Of a stretch of DNA of 64,000 nt, positions 19,766 to 28,893 are shown piece after piece. The notes beneath the pieces are model-generated. The model had not been told where the DNA came from and ran no database searches. It worked only from the letters and a program-made list of their open reading frames with translations. The stretch is from Gracilimonas sp034520725 (lineage in GTDB: Bacteria > Bacteroidota > Rhodothermia > Balneolales > Balneolaceae): NCBI GenBank assembly GCA_034520725.1, contig JAXHNH010000024.1:62001-126000 (forward strand). The letters run 5' to 3'. Numbering within the stretch: position 1 is the first letter of the stretch; each line of letters starts with the position of its first letter. The position numbers were made by a program, and so were the translations under genes.

Positions 19766-20937
19766 CTAATTCTCTAATAAAAAAAATCTACCAAGTAATG
19801 CCAGTCCAAAAACTATATCATAAAAGCATAGTGCCAAAGTAATTAATCCAATCAAAAATCTTGATATCAAACTTTTGAAAGCGACACACATATATGGAAA
19901 CGCTTTTTTAAAATATCTTTCAGATTGAAATACATCTCGGTTAATTAATTCCCTCCAAGATATCTTCAAATATCCTAATGCAATATATCCTAACAGATAT
20001 TTTGATGGGTATCCCCACGTCCATATAGAGTAGTTTTCAATTGTTACAGAACTTGAAAAACTCAGAAAATGGGTTTTGTAAGTTTTCCAGATGAACTTAA
20101 TTGTAGCCGAATCAAACTTGGGTGGCACATTGCACCGAATCTTTAAGAGCTCTCTGCACTTCTGAATCGACTTAGAAAAAGTGAATCCAAGTTCGGGATA
20201 CAAAACGTTTTCTCTTGATTCCAAGCGCAAATAATTTCTCTTTTAATGAGGCCTTCTTATCCTGCTGGAATTCGGTATTGAACTAAATAGGGTTCTGGTT
20301 TCAAAAACGTTTTCAAGTATATATTTTCCTCCTACATCGGGATGTATTGTGAATACACTTGACTGACTAATCATCCTTTGGTATCTAAGAGGTGGGCAAA
20401 GTGCTACCGGACCAGTAAGCCGGTTCAAATGAAAGTCCAAGATCATAATATAGATCTTCAGAGTCATGAACGCAAGGGTTCACCTGCTAGATTTTTTTTC
20501 TCGACATGATTATTCTGTACACGACTTATTCCATATCGGTCTGATAGACCTCTTGTTTAATTCTTTGGGAAACATGCACCAAAGCTCTCCATCATCTTCA
20601 ATGAATTAATTTGTATGCAAATAGAGAGCTACTAATAGATTTTTCAAGCACTACCAATAATCTTGTAGGACTCCCAAGATGATGCATTATAAAAAGCCAT
20701 TGAATATTTAAATTATCAGGAACATAGTCACTATATGCAGGAGCCTGCCTCTTAAAGTGTTTGTATTTTGTTTTTCATCTGAGTTTTCAAAAATAGCCAA
20801 ATTTTCTTTCTAAAAGCACCGGGTGTTAAGTTGCCATAAGACTTAGGCTGACCTCTTAACCAATGGGCGTTCAGATTTGTGCCCACTTTTATGACAAATT
20901 CAATCAACGCCAAACTACTATAATAGGATAAACACAT
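19766..20937 (-). pseudogene. FRG-domain protein with C-terminal membrane segment, frameshifted
   Basis: Joined frames give about 390 residues. Key FRG elements appear in order: HWLRGQPKSYGNLTPGAFR (the F/L-R-G motif, about 20860-20810), IMHHLGSPTRLL (about 20690-20660), then CPPLRYQRMISQSSVFTIHP (about 20400-20340). After the domain, ALGIK and VLYPELGF match its usual end. About 110 further residues follow, carrying a long hydrophobic stretch (SRFLIGLITLALCFYDIVFG) near the C-terminus. FRG proteins often lie within type I restriction loci; their activity is not settled. The start is two bases after the hsdS stop. Confidence 0.65.
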
Positions 20938-20938
20938 A

Positions 20939-22170
20939 CTAGGATTCCCCGAAAACAACTTTGGCAAAGTAAATCTCAAATTCTAGAAATAAAAGTTGTA
21001 CTTCAACAAATTCCAAATCTCTCGATAAATACATTTTACAGATTGGTCAAAATCTGTAAGTAATTCTTTGGTTGGCATTACAAGTGGAATTTCTTGAAAT
21101 CACTTTGTCTAAAGTATGCTCGAGTACAAAAACTTGCATATCACATCATCTGTTCTACAGCTTCAGGTAATGAACAAATTGCAAAGATCCTCCCAATTGG
21201 ATGAGGATCTTGGCCTAATTGACCACAAACTCCGATTTCCCAAGGCTGGTAAATCCTTATCTAATACTACCCATACTTACCAATACTTCCTACCAAGACC
21301 ATTAAAAAATCACAATCTTCTAATAGATATTTCGACTATTTATCTAGTATAAGACCTTTGATATAAACGGTATCTGTCACTTCAATAGTTCTGGCCAGGG
21401 AAATCAGTACCTCTAATAACAAGCAATCCATGGTCAGGATACTCATCACTTTTGAAGCCACACCAATTAGTAATCCAAAAACGTCCACTAACTTCTTAAC
21501 CTCCCACCCCTCAGGAATCTCCCCCTAAATCCGTTCCGGAATCGACCAGATTATCGTTCTCGTGGCCGGGGTAGCGGTAGTGGACAAACCACTCGCGGTA
21601 AATGAGCCGGGCCATCTCCTCCAATATCTCAATGCGCCGGGTGTTGTTTTTGATAAGGTCGTCAAAGGCAGAGAGGATGATGTCAACTTTTTGTTGGTTT
21701 CTAGCAGGTAATCTTATCTTTAATTGTATACAATGTAGTATCATTACTCCAGACTGTAGCATCCTTGCATACGCATTATTTAACAATTGGATGCAAAGTT
21801 GATCCTGAAGAATAAAGTAATGAATTGTTATCTAATTCTTGATTGCGCTTAAGATTACCATTTTGACCGAGATAGACCCTTTCTACTTTACCATGTTTGT
21901 CAAATTCGATTCACTCCATAATGGATGCATTCCCTTGTACCACGAACCACATCACCAGTCTAGACTTTACCTGCTTCTGTAATCAAGTATTGATCTAGTT
22001 ATGTCATTTCTCTAGATAATTTACGTCTAGGTCAATGCATACCACACTTAGTAGTCATCAATATTCTGTAATCTAATGTAATAGTCCACTTCTTGGTGAC
22101 TAGTTTTATTACCTACAGTCGACTTCTCAATTACAACTAACTTCATCCGATCTTTTTATCTGCAACTCAT
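20939..22170 (-). pseudogene. hsdS: Type I restriction system specificity subunit HsdS, frameshifted
   Basis: About 410 residues when joined, normal length. It starts near 22170 (M-S-x-x-I-K-K-I-G-x-E). The first target-recognition domain is heavily broken. The central conserved helix is clear at 21700-21530: LPARNQQKVDIILSAFDDLI, then NNTRRIEILEEMARLIYREW. A second recognition domain runs to a C-terminal helix (EIWNLLKYN) and the usual close LRFTLPKLFSGE at 20939. HsdS sets the DNA sequence recognised by both methylase and nuclease. Target domains are too broken to predict the site. Confidence 0.75.
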
Positions 22171-22210
22171 CTTAATCATTGAATTTACTCTATATAATCC
22201 TTTGTTAATG

Positions 22211-23789
22211 TTATTCTGAGATCTGCTCTTCATAATTTGAAGCTTCTGCATTCAGTAACTCCAACTCCTCATATAACTCTTCCAATCTCACTTTAAAATC
22301 TACATCATCCTCTTCCCGCTCGGCTACACCTACATACCGCACCTGGATTCAAACTCCATCCCTGGGCTTCAATTTCTTCTACTGTAGCCACTTTACACAA
22401 GCCGGGAATGTCTTCGTACTCTCCATTTGGGAACAGCTCATTCATATTCTCCGGCTGGGTAATGGAGTTGCCATTGGCTTCATATTCCACGCCTTCTTCA
22501 GCAGCCATTGGAATGGTGGCTTCCATTTCTTCTCCCCGGTAGCGCCGGACGATGCCTGAGATGAAATCGATCTGCTCCGGAGTGTAATTGCGGTGGGCGC
22601 GGTCAATCTGCCGGTAAATATTTCGGGCATCTATAAACAGCACCTTGTTATCACGGTCGGTGCCTTGCTTGCCTTTATCAAAGAACCAAAGCGTACAGGG
22701 CAAGGTCACTGTATAGAAAAAGTTGGAGCTGATTGAGATGATCACATCCACAATCCCTTCTTCAATCATTTTCTTGCGGATCTCCTGCTCACTATGCCGA
22801 GCATCAGCTGCTGAGTTAGCCATTACAAATCCGGCGCGTCCCTTGTCATTCAATGCCGCATAAAACTCCTGCATCCATAGGTAATTGGCGTTATCCGTAC
22901 TGGGCATTCCAAAGGGGTAGCGGGGATCATTTTCAATGGCTTCCTTATCCACTCCGCTAACATTAAAAGGTGGATTAGCCATTACATAATCAAACTTGCC
23001 TACCACATCGTGGAGGTTTTCGTAGTAGGTATTCCCTTGTCTGATATCACCCTCCAGTCCCGTGGACGGCCAGGTTCATCTTACATAAGCGCACCGTGGC
23101 ATCTACCTTTTCCTGTCCATAGATGGAAAGCACCTTAGAAGCCTCTTCCCGGTGTCGCTGCCGGAATTTATCACTCTGAATAAACATACCACCGGAGCCA
23201 CAGGCCGGGTCCAGGATCTTTCCGCCATACGGCTCAATCACTTCTACAATCAGTTTTACTAATAGAAGTGGGAGTAAAGAATTCGCCGCCTTTTTGTCCC
23301 TCACTCATCGCAAACTTACCCAGGAAATATTCATAGATCTGCCCGAATACATCCCCGCCAACATCCATTGGAATGTTGGAGAAGGTTTTAAGCAGATCTT
23401 TCAGAAATGGGATTTTCGAATCGCTTGTATCGCTTGGGAAGCACATCTGCAAGCTCCGTATTCGCCTGCTCAATGGCTTCCATTGCTTCATTGATAGCCT
23501 TCCCGATGTCTTCACTTTCGGGCATCTCCAGCAGCTTATCATACCAGGCTTCTTCCGGGAGATACATGACACCTTCCGCTTTATAGTCATCCGGCCCAAT
23601 GGTACGCCGTCCCGTGGCCTGCTTGGACAGCTTATCATGCACCGGCTTAAAACGACTCCAGGCATACCGCAAAAAGATAAGTCCCAATACCGGGTTTGAA
23701 TATTCGTGAGAACTGAGAGAAGAATTGGCCCGGAGATTATCGGCGGCACTCCAAAGACGATTCTCCAACTGCTTGATGTCTGTACTCAT
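22211..23789 (-). pseudogene. hsdM: Type I restriction system methylase subunit HsdM, frameshifted
   Basis: About 526 residues when joined, normal length. The N-terminal helical domain starts at 23789 (MSTDIKQLENRLWSAADNLR). The SAM-binding motif I DPACGSGGMF is at about 23175-23205, and the catalytic N6-adenine motif NPPF is in FDYVMANPPFNVSG at 22965-23000. The C-terminal helix EELYEELELLNAEA ends at 22211. With HsdS it methylates adenine in the recognition site. Breaks lie near 23400, 23240-23290, 23045-23070 and 22325. hsdS follows after 40 bases. Confidence 0.82.
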
Positions 23790-23925
23790 GTACTGCTAAA
23801 CCCCATTTGATTATGTATGGTGAAGTATGGTTATTACAAGGGGTTAAAATAGGGGAATTGAGAGTAAAATGAAAGGGATCACATAAAAGTCATTCTAAAC
23901 CAAATTAGCGACCGGAGCCGCCTAG

Positions 23926-24013
23926 CGGAGGGAGAGCGATTCGAACCGGCTCGGAGCAGCTAAGCTCGGTTGATTATAAGTCAACTGCAATAAACCACTC
24001 TGCCATCCCTTGA
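23926..24013 (-). other. Class II tRNA-like element (possible tRNA or pseudo-tRNA)
   Basis: Minus-strand reading gives a tRNA-Ser-like layout. A D-arm (GCA GAGTGGTTTAT TGC) is followed by an anticodon stem GTTGA/TCAAC with loop CTTATAA, a long variable arm GAGC TTAGCT GCTC, and a T-loop GG-TTCGAAT with stems that pair only if one base is removed and one added. The 3' acceptor is TCCCTCC against AAGGGA on the 5' side, so two outer pairs fail. The loop would read as anticodon UAU. Given the indel rate, a real tRNA with errors, a pseudo-tRNA and an old att site all remain possible. Confidence 0.4.
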
Positions 24014-24120
24014 TAATGCTAATAGCATTTTCAACGAACGTCTTTTATGCTACTTAAAATAATATGAAACATAAAGTAGGATACATAAGAATGGTTGGCT
24101 AAGTTATTGCCAAAACGAAT

Positions 24121-24740
24121 TTAGTTTAGTTCAAAAATAATCTCTTTGGTCGCATGCTCTAAGATTTCATCATCAATATTATGAAGACTTAAAGTTCTGG
24201 AACCAGATTTAAGAAATAATACAATTTCCTTTTCAGCCCAAGCTAAAACGATGTATAAAACTACTGAAGCTTCTGCCTTGTTTAACTGCAACATTAGCTC
24301 TATTCAATCTTTGTTCTGTTACCTCTGTAGATCATCGATCTTTGGAGCCAATTCAATTGCAACACCCACATCATTTATCCTGTCCTTATCTGTTAAGTAA
24401 CTACCAAATAGAACTGCTTTTTTTACTTTATAAATGTACTCTGGATTCTTCATTAGCTTGCTCAACTCGTTCTAAAAATTCATTAATCTTTTGTGTAGCA
24501 GTCTCTCTTTTGATTGGTTGTGCAGCGCTTGCAAGTGCTAACTGATTACCTTTGACTGTTGTAGTCCAAAACTGCTTCCCTCCAGAGGAACCTTCTTTCT
24601 CAATCAATTTATCCTTTTCCAGATTATTCAATAATCGCAGACCTTCCCCCTCATTAAGGCTTAAATATATTATTCACTTTGGCAACGGAAAATCTTAACG
24701 ACTGAACCCTCCTCAATAGTTCTCTTATTTTCAGTATCTG
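24121..24740 (-). pseudogene. HTH plus nucleotidyltransferase-domain protein, frameshifted
   Basis: Joined frames give about 200 residues. A winged-helix N-terminus (LRLLNNLEKDKLIEKEG, with GGKQFWTTTVKGNQLALASA) is followed by a helix (RETATQKINEFLERV) and a pol-beta nucleotidyltransferase motif, VLFGSYLTDKDRINDVGVAIEL. This has the G-S loop, but the second Asp of the D-x-D/E pair appears as G (D-V-G-V), possibly a base error. The C-terminus reads LHNIDDEILEHATKEIIFELN. Such MNT-type proteins are found in toxin-antitoxin-like units. The start is uncertain, near 24735. Confidence 0.5.
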
Positions 24741-25277
24741 ATATCCACATAATTTATCTGCTGAATTTATTCTCATATATGCAATTTATTAACAGGTACG
24801 TTTGTCTTTATACAAACACAAAACTGTAATGCTACATTACGTGCATACATCTATATTGATGAACTTAAAGGTTCTCTTAAAATTACATAAGTCATTAATA
24901 ATAAACTATATATGACAGTCACACTGACATTGTCAGCCACCCTTTCCGCGTGATCTTACCTATGGCTTTCCCAGTCTCCATTGCCGGTTTTTTGTTGAAT
25001 CTTGCGTCCATCAAACTGGCGGTTCATCTCCAGGCATGTAGCTTACCTGATTTATTTTTCCTTAGCAGCAGCAATCTTGAGCATGCTACGCAGCCATATG
25101 AAGGGCAGTCATATTCTTAAATTCTCTATTTTTCTCACTATCATCAGGTACAGCGTTAGTCTTTACCTTTCACAACATCATCATAAACCAAGAACATTTT
25201 GTTAACAACGCTGAATCCATGCTACTCTATTGTTACTCACATTGAAGTCCGACACGAAGAATGTGGCTTTAAAGGGC
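24741..25277. other. Right end of island, no gene assigned
   Basis: About 540 bases before the right tRNA copy. A minus-strand stretch at about 24930-25200 shows coding-like segments in several frames (NMTALHMAA, MNRQFDGRKIQQKTGNGDWE) without a recognisable family or intact frame. It is probably a decayed gene. The left part is AT-rich and non-coding. Confidence 0.35.
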
Positions 25278-25356
25278 AACGGGGCGTGGCTCAGCTAGGT
25301 AGAGCGCTCGGCTGGGGGTCGAGAGGTCGCAAGTTCAAATCTTGTCGCCCCGACAA
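25278..25356 (+). repeat. Right boundary direct repeat (attR-like)
   Basis: Identical to 4497-4575 over 79 bases and in the same orientation. Recombination between the two would release 20,781 bases and leave one tRNA-Pro gene. Confidence 0.75.
25280..25353 (+). tRNA. tRNA-Pro (anticodon GGG), second copy
   Basis: Base-for-base identical to the copy at 4499-4572, with all stems intact. It lacks a TATCTTTG-type promoter upstream but has a strong terminator downstream. That suggests its 3' flank is the original host flank. Confidence 0.92.
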
Positions 25357-25363
25357 AGATAAG

Positions 25364-25397
25364 GGATGTCAATCTACGTATTGACATCCTTTTTTTA
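25364..25397 (+). terminator. Rho-independent terminator after right tRNA-Pro
   Basis: A perfect ten-base stem GGATGTCAAT/ATTGACATCC with loop CTACGT is followed by eight T. Confidence 0.85.
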
Positions 25398-25491
25398 TTT
25401 TGTTGATCTTGTGGCTGCAACTTTTCAAAGCATCGGAACATTATGTTCGAGCTCAAGTTAAAAGACACAGGCACACATAGTCAGCTTTTAT

Positions 25492-25989
25492 ATGTATATC
25501 ATTGATAACAAACGACAGATCGAGCGCATCAACAGCATGGTTCCACTCCGCAAGAACCTGGAGACGTTTGAAGTATATTATCATGATCCCTCTACCGGTG
25601 AAATGTGGAAAAGCTTTTTCCCTAAAGGCTATCACGAGCACAAAGGTCCCAAGTTACTACGACCTGAACCTCTCCCAAAAAGCCTGGAGCTTCAGCTTGA
25701 AATATGCCTGAACAGTACTGACGATACCGATGCCATAGGACTTGGTATTGAATGCTCGGTAAAACCTGAGCAATGGGAAACCATTCTCGACCTCCTTGAT
25801 AAAAACCGAAAGAACTATCTTTGGTCTCACCTAAATACCTTTATCAATCATCTTGGCGTTCTTGATCCCGAAAACGCATTAAAAGATGTAGATTTAAACC
25901 CGGAAGATGCCGGGATCTCACCTGAAAAACTTACACGGTTGAAGAAGCGTGCAAGAATGATCAAGATCAAACGATTTTTACGCATCTGA
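25492..25989 (+). CDS. Hypothetical protein, 165 residues
   Basis: An intact frame from ATG 25492, with no signal peptide or membrane segment. It begins MYIIDNKRQIERINSMVPL and contains YYHDPSTGEMWKSFFP and a charged C-terminal helix rich in K and R (KLTRLKKRARMIKIKRF). I do not recognise a family. The basic tail suggests nucleic-acid or membrane-surface contact, but this is a guess. It is the first host-side gene after the right tRNA boundary. Confidence 0.65.
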   Translation: MYIIDNKRQIERINSMVPLRKNLETFEVYYHDPSTGEMWKSFFPKGYHEHKGPKLLRPEPLPKSLELQLEICLNSTDDTDAIGLGIECSVKPEQWETILDLLDKNRKNYLWSHLNTFINHLGVLDPENALKDVDLNPEDAGISPEKLTRLKKRARMIKIKRFLRI

Positions 25990-26194
25990 TCACCAATTTC
26001 GTGGATTTTTCTAATAAGTAAGTTCCCTTTGAGGCCACCCCTCAATTTCTAATAAGTGTAAAAACCTTATCTCATCTCTCTTAATCAAAGATTATTGGTC
26101 TTTCATGGGCAGATCTGAGCCCGTTTCAAATATTAAGATTTTATAATATTAGAAATATTTAATAAATTACGGGTGAGATAAAAAAAGAGACACC

Positions 26195-26611
26195 ATGAAA
26201 ACACTCATTCTATCCATATTGACTTTACTAGTTTCCGGGTTTTTTCTCCAAACTAATGCACAGGTAACTGCAGTCATGCAAGCCCGGGTAGAAGTAATAA
26301 GCGGTGCGGGGTTTACCACTTTAAACGAACATCTCATCGATTTCACTTCTGTTAACGCTTTTGAAGATTTTGAAGCCGGCACCTTTACTCTTGTAACCAC
26401 CCCCGGTTCTGATGTTAATGTCCATATTGAAAACATAGAACAGATCACCAACGAAAATGGTGAATCTCTGAATTTTGAACAATTAGACGCTGATCAGGTT
26501 ATTTCTGATAATGGTGAGCATCAGATCTCTGTCAATGGTAAAGTGAGTGATCTTCAGCAGCTAAGCGGTCACTATCAGGGTGCCATTACTGCAGTTGTTG
26601 AATATTACTAA
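26195..26611 (+). CDS. Secreted DUF4402-like protein
   Basis: 138 residues with a cleavable signal peptide (LILSILTLLVSGFFLQTNA, cut likely after A). The mature part is a short beta-sandwich-like sequence with a G-x-F-T-L-V-T-T-P-G strand. The closing LSGHYQGAITAVVEYY strand is like the terminal G-x-Y-x-G-x-x-T-V-x-V-x-Y of DUF4402 domains. Such proteins are exported and of unknown role. A strong AT-rich region precedes it. It appears monocistronic. Confidence 0.6.
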   Translation: MKTLILSILTLLVSGFFLQTNAQVTAVMQARVEVISGAGFTTLNEHLIDFTSVNAFEDFEAGTFTLVTTPGSDVNVHIENIEQITNENGESLNFEQLDADQVISDNGEHQISVNGKVSDLQQLSGHYQGAITAVVEYY

Positions 26612-26675
26612 TCTGATTAGATTTTAAAACAAAGTGGTCCTTACCTCCACAGATCCATTTTAAAATTCTTCAGCT

Positions 26676-27279
26676 TTACTTTTTGAAAGCTTTAAAGAGA
26701 TAAAACTCCCAGTATTTATACTTCCATTCTTTTTCTGCTTTAACATGGAAGCCCCTCTTATTCAGCATTCTTCTCGTTTCACTGGCCGTTCGCGTTTTAA
26801 TGATTTCAGGTGCCACTTTTTTGATACCATAGTTGATCAGACTAAATAGCCCCGTCCTGTTCCAGTCCAAAAGATAGAAGCAGCCGGACAATCTGCTCCA
26901 AAGCTCTATCTTGTTCTGCACAGTTGTGAAAGGCATTCATTGATAATACTATATCAAAAGCAGAATCTTCGAACCTAAGCTCTTCAGTAAAAGCGCATGA
27001 AAAACTAACGTCATCCCTCTCATCAAATCGCTGCCTTACAACCTTCAGCATTCCGGCCGACACATCGTTCAGAGTCAGCATATTGAATCTTTACCCCGAC
27101 TCTATCAAGTGTTCTGCAAACAACCCTGTGCCCGCACTTACATCAAGGATTTCATCCTTCGGTTCGCTACTAAATTCAGCCAGCAGTTTTGAATGCGTGT
27201 GATATAGATAATCCGCCCACTTATTCTCGTAATTGCGTGCCTTTCTAGAATAGGCTTCTGAGGTTAGTTCCTTGCTCAA
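26676..27279 (-). CDS. Class I SAM-dependent methyltransferase, two frameshifts
   Basis: About 200 residues when frames are joined. SAM motif I lies in ILDVSAGTGLFAEHL (about residue 45-58). A motif II-like acidic end follows in MLTLNDVSAGML, motif IV FDIVLSMNAFHN at about 105, and GGCFYLLDWNRTG at about 130. This resembles UbiE/Methyltransf_11 small-molecule methylases. Breaks at about 27085 and 26905 probably reflect indels. The start overlaps the PCuAC stop by four bases, linking it to the copper-related operon. Substrate unknown. Confidence 0.75.
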
Positions 27280-27722
27280 TTTTTTACGGGAAGTTTTATC
27301 TCCACCTCACCGGCTTTGCTTAATTGCAATGTTACCGATATGGAATCTCCCTCACTCAGTTCATTATTAAGTTGCATCAGCATCACGTGCAAACCTCCCT
27401 GCTCAAAAACCATTGTTTCTTTGGGCTGAACCGTAAGATCAGTTTTATGGCGCATACCCATCATCCCGTCTTCTGTCTTATAGGTTTCGTGGACCTGTGT
27501 TACGGCTGCGATACGGCTGGTAACACCAAGGATGGTATCGGACTCAGAAAGTGTATTTGTGTAGGTAAAATAGGCTGCGCTTGTTCCACCGGCGGCAGCA
27601 GGACGAACTCTTTGCTGAGCCTTTGTCTCAATTGAGTCTGATTCAGATTCCGATTTTTGTTCAGTCTTACAAGCTGAAACCAAAATCCCACATACCAATA
27701 AACTAACTAATAAATTTCTCAT
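27276..27722 (-). CDS. Copper chaperone PCu(A)C-type lipoprotein
   Basis: 148 residues with signal peptide and lipobox (GILVSAC, Cys about 18). The copper-site pattern of PCuAC proteins is present: H and M in VHETYKTEDGMMGMRH, then HVM in EQGGLHVMLMQL after the usual spacing. Family members carry Cu(I) in the periplasm to the CuA site of cytochrome oxidase. It overlaps the SCO gene start/stop by four bases on one side and the methyltransferase on the other, forming a three-gene operon. Confidence 0.85.
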   Translation of the reverse strand: MRNLLVSLLVCGILVSACKTEQKSESESDSIETKAQQRVRPAAAGGTSAAYFTYTNTLSESDTILGVTSRIAAVTQVHETYKTEDGMMGMRHKTDLTVQPKETMVFEQGGLHVMLMQLNNELSEGDSISVTLQLSKAGEVEIKLPVKN

Positions 27723-28294
27723 CGGACTTTATTTAGGTCTTCAACCACAATTGACGGCACCACTTTCTGGCTACCACCATATTCAAAAATAACCCGCGAC
27801 TGCTTATCCAGCACCATGATCTTATCAGAGTGATTAATAAAATACAGTTCACGTCCATCTTCAGTGGTTTGCGTCATTGAAACCTGACTTCGAACCCTTG
27901 CGCTGTCCATCAGCGCAAAAACCTGAGTTGAATCACCGGTCAAAAAAGTAAACCCCTCATCTATCCCGAATGAATTCGCGTAGTTTTTAAGGGTGGTTGG
28001 GGTATCTCGCACCGGATCAAAAGTGGCTGCCACAAATTCTACATCTTCAGGAAAATTCAGATCTTTCTGGATTTTCATCAGGTTTTGAGTGATGAGCGAA
28101 CAGATGTCAGGACAGTTGGTGTAGATAAAACCCATGACCACATATTTGCCCTGCAGGTCATCGGGAAAGGTTATATCTGTGCTGTCCTGATCCAAAAGTT
28201 GAAAGGACGCATCACCCATATCATCAATAACCTCAGGGCTGTTGCCACATGCGTAAAAGAATACCGGCAGTAAAAAAATTAATAGTTTTTTCAT
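27719..28294 (-). CDS. SCO1/SenC family copper-binding thioredoxin-fold lipoprotein
   Basis: 191 residues with lipobox (PVFFYACG). The copper ligands are visible: C-x-x-x-C in TNCPDICSLI (about 67-73) and the distal His in YFINHSDKIMVLD (about 150). Conserved FDPVRDTP (about 103) is also present. SCO proteins metallate and reduce the CuA centre of cytochrome oxidase. Length is normal. The stop overlaps the PCuAC start by four bases. It is the first gene of the operon. Confidence 0.88.
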   Translation of the reverse strand: MKKLLIFLLPVFFYACGNSPEVIDDMGDASFQLLDQDSTDITFPDDLQGKYVVMGFIYTNCPDICSLITQNLMKIQKDLNFPEDVEFVAATFDPVRDTPTTLKNYANSFGIDEGFTFLTGDSTQVFALMDSARVRSQVSMTQTTEDGRELYFINHSDKIMVLDKQSRVIFEYGGSQKVVPSIVVEDLNKVR

Positions 28295-28368
28295 AGTTTG
28301 AATGTAAGGAACTTCAGGAATAACTTAGAGATTGTGACAACAAGTATAAACCTTTTTAAAATTCCGGT

Positions 28369-28887
28369 ATGAATAACAGAGCCAAGATCTTAGTTGCCAC
28401 TTTCATTACAATGCTGATCTTTATTGGCATTGCCTGTCAGCCTCAGCAATCCCAAGATTCAGTTTCTGAAACTGAAACCCATATGGATTCTGATGAGGAC
28501 TACGCGAACACGGTTCCACTGATCTACCACATGTCGTTTATTCAACGCTATAGTACCAAACTGTACTTTGCCGGTTTAGAAGAGAACTGGGGATTAGCTG
28601 ATATCTACGCCCATGAACTGGAAGAGCTTTCTGAAGTGATCAGTGAAGGCAATATGATGGACGATGGTATTGATATAAGCAATCTAATGGAAACCATGTT
28701 ACCACCAGAGCTCGAAAAATTAGAAGAAGCTATCGACAATAAGAACCTGACGATGTTCAAGCAGAATTACGAGAACATGATTCAAACCTGTAATCAGTGT
28801 CATCAGGCGGCTGATTATGGACTTGTCAAGATCACTATTCCGAAACAAAACCCATTCAACCAGGATTTTTCAGCCCCTTCTGAGTAA
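28369..28887 (+). CDS. Lipoprotein with one c-type haem motif
   Basis: 172 residues with a lipobox-like end to the signal (IFIGIAC, Cys about 23). The single haem-attachment motif CNQCH lies at about 144-148, in a helix (ENMIQTCNQCHQAADYGLV). The preceding part is helical (HMSFIQRYSTKLYFAGLEENW). This layout matches small periplasmic cytochrome-c-like proteins of unknown partner. It is divergent from the SCO operon, which suggests a link to electron transport. It converges on the CDF gene with only six bases between stops. Confidence 0.7.
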   Translation: MNNRAKILVATFITMLIFIGIACQPQQSQDSVSETETHMDSDEDYANTVPLIYHMSFIQRYSTKLYFAGLEENWGLADIYAHELEELSEVISEGNMMDDGIDISNLMETMLPPELEKLEEAIDNKNLTMFKQNYENMIQTCNQCHQAADYGLVKITIPKQNPFNQDFSAPSE

Positions 28888-28893
28888 CCCAAA

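Larger units (their letters stand above)
4497..25356. mobile_element. tRNA-Pro-bounded integrated island carrying a defence gene cluster
   Basis: Two identical 79-base segments (4497-4575 and 25278-25356) containing the whole tRNA-Pro(GGG) gene bound this region, as expected for site-specific integration at a tRNA. A tyrosine recombinase remnant lies directly inside the left copy. The cargo is accessory: type I restriction-modification, McrBC, FRG protein, toxin-antitoxin-like pairs and decayed genes. Host metabolic genes resume on both outer sides. The left tRNA has the promoter and the right has a strong terminator, consistent with a split native locus. No conjugation or replication genes are recognisable, so it is a genomic island or a decayed integrative element that probably cannot now move itself. 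Confidence 0.72.

Noticed and set aside
20752..20979. Single ORF starting MRFTLPKLFSG as the FRG gene start
   Set aside because: Its first residues are the HsdS C-terminal motif (LPKLFSGE) read through. The hsdS stop in the neighbouring frame at 20939 and ATG at 20937 separate the two genes.
4497..25356. CRISPR array or cas genes in the island
   Set aside because: No series of regularly spaced identical repeats and no Cas motif seen; the only repeats are the tRNA, hsdR-start and mcrC-end copies.
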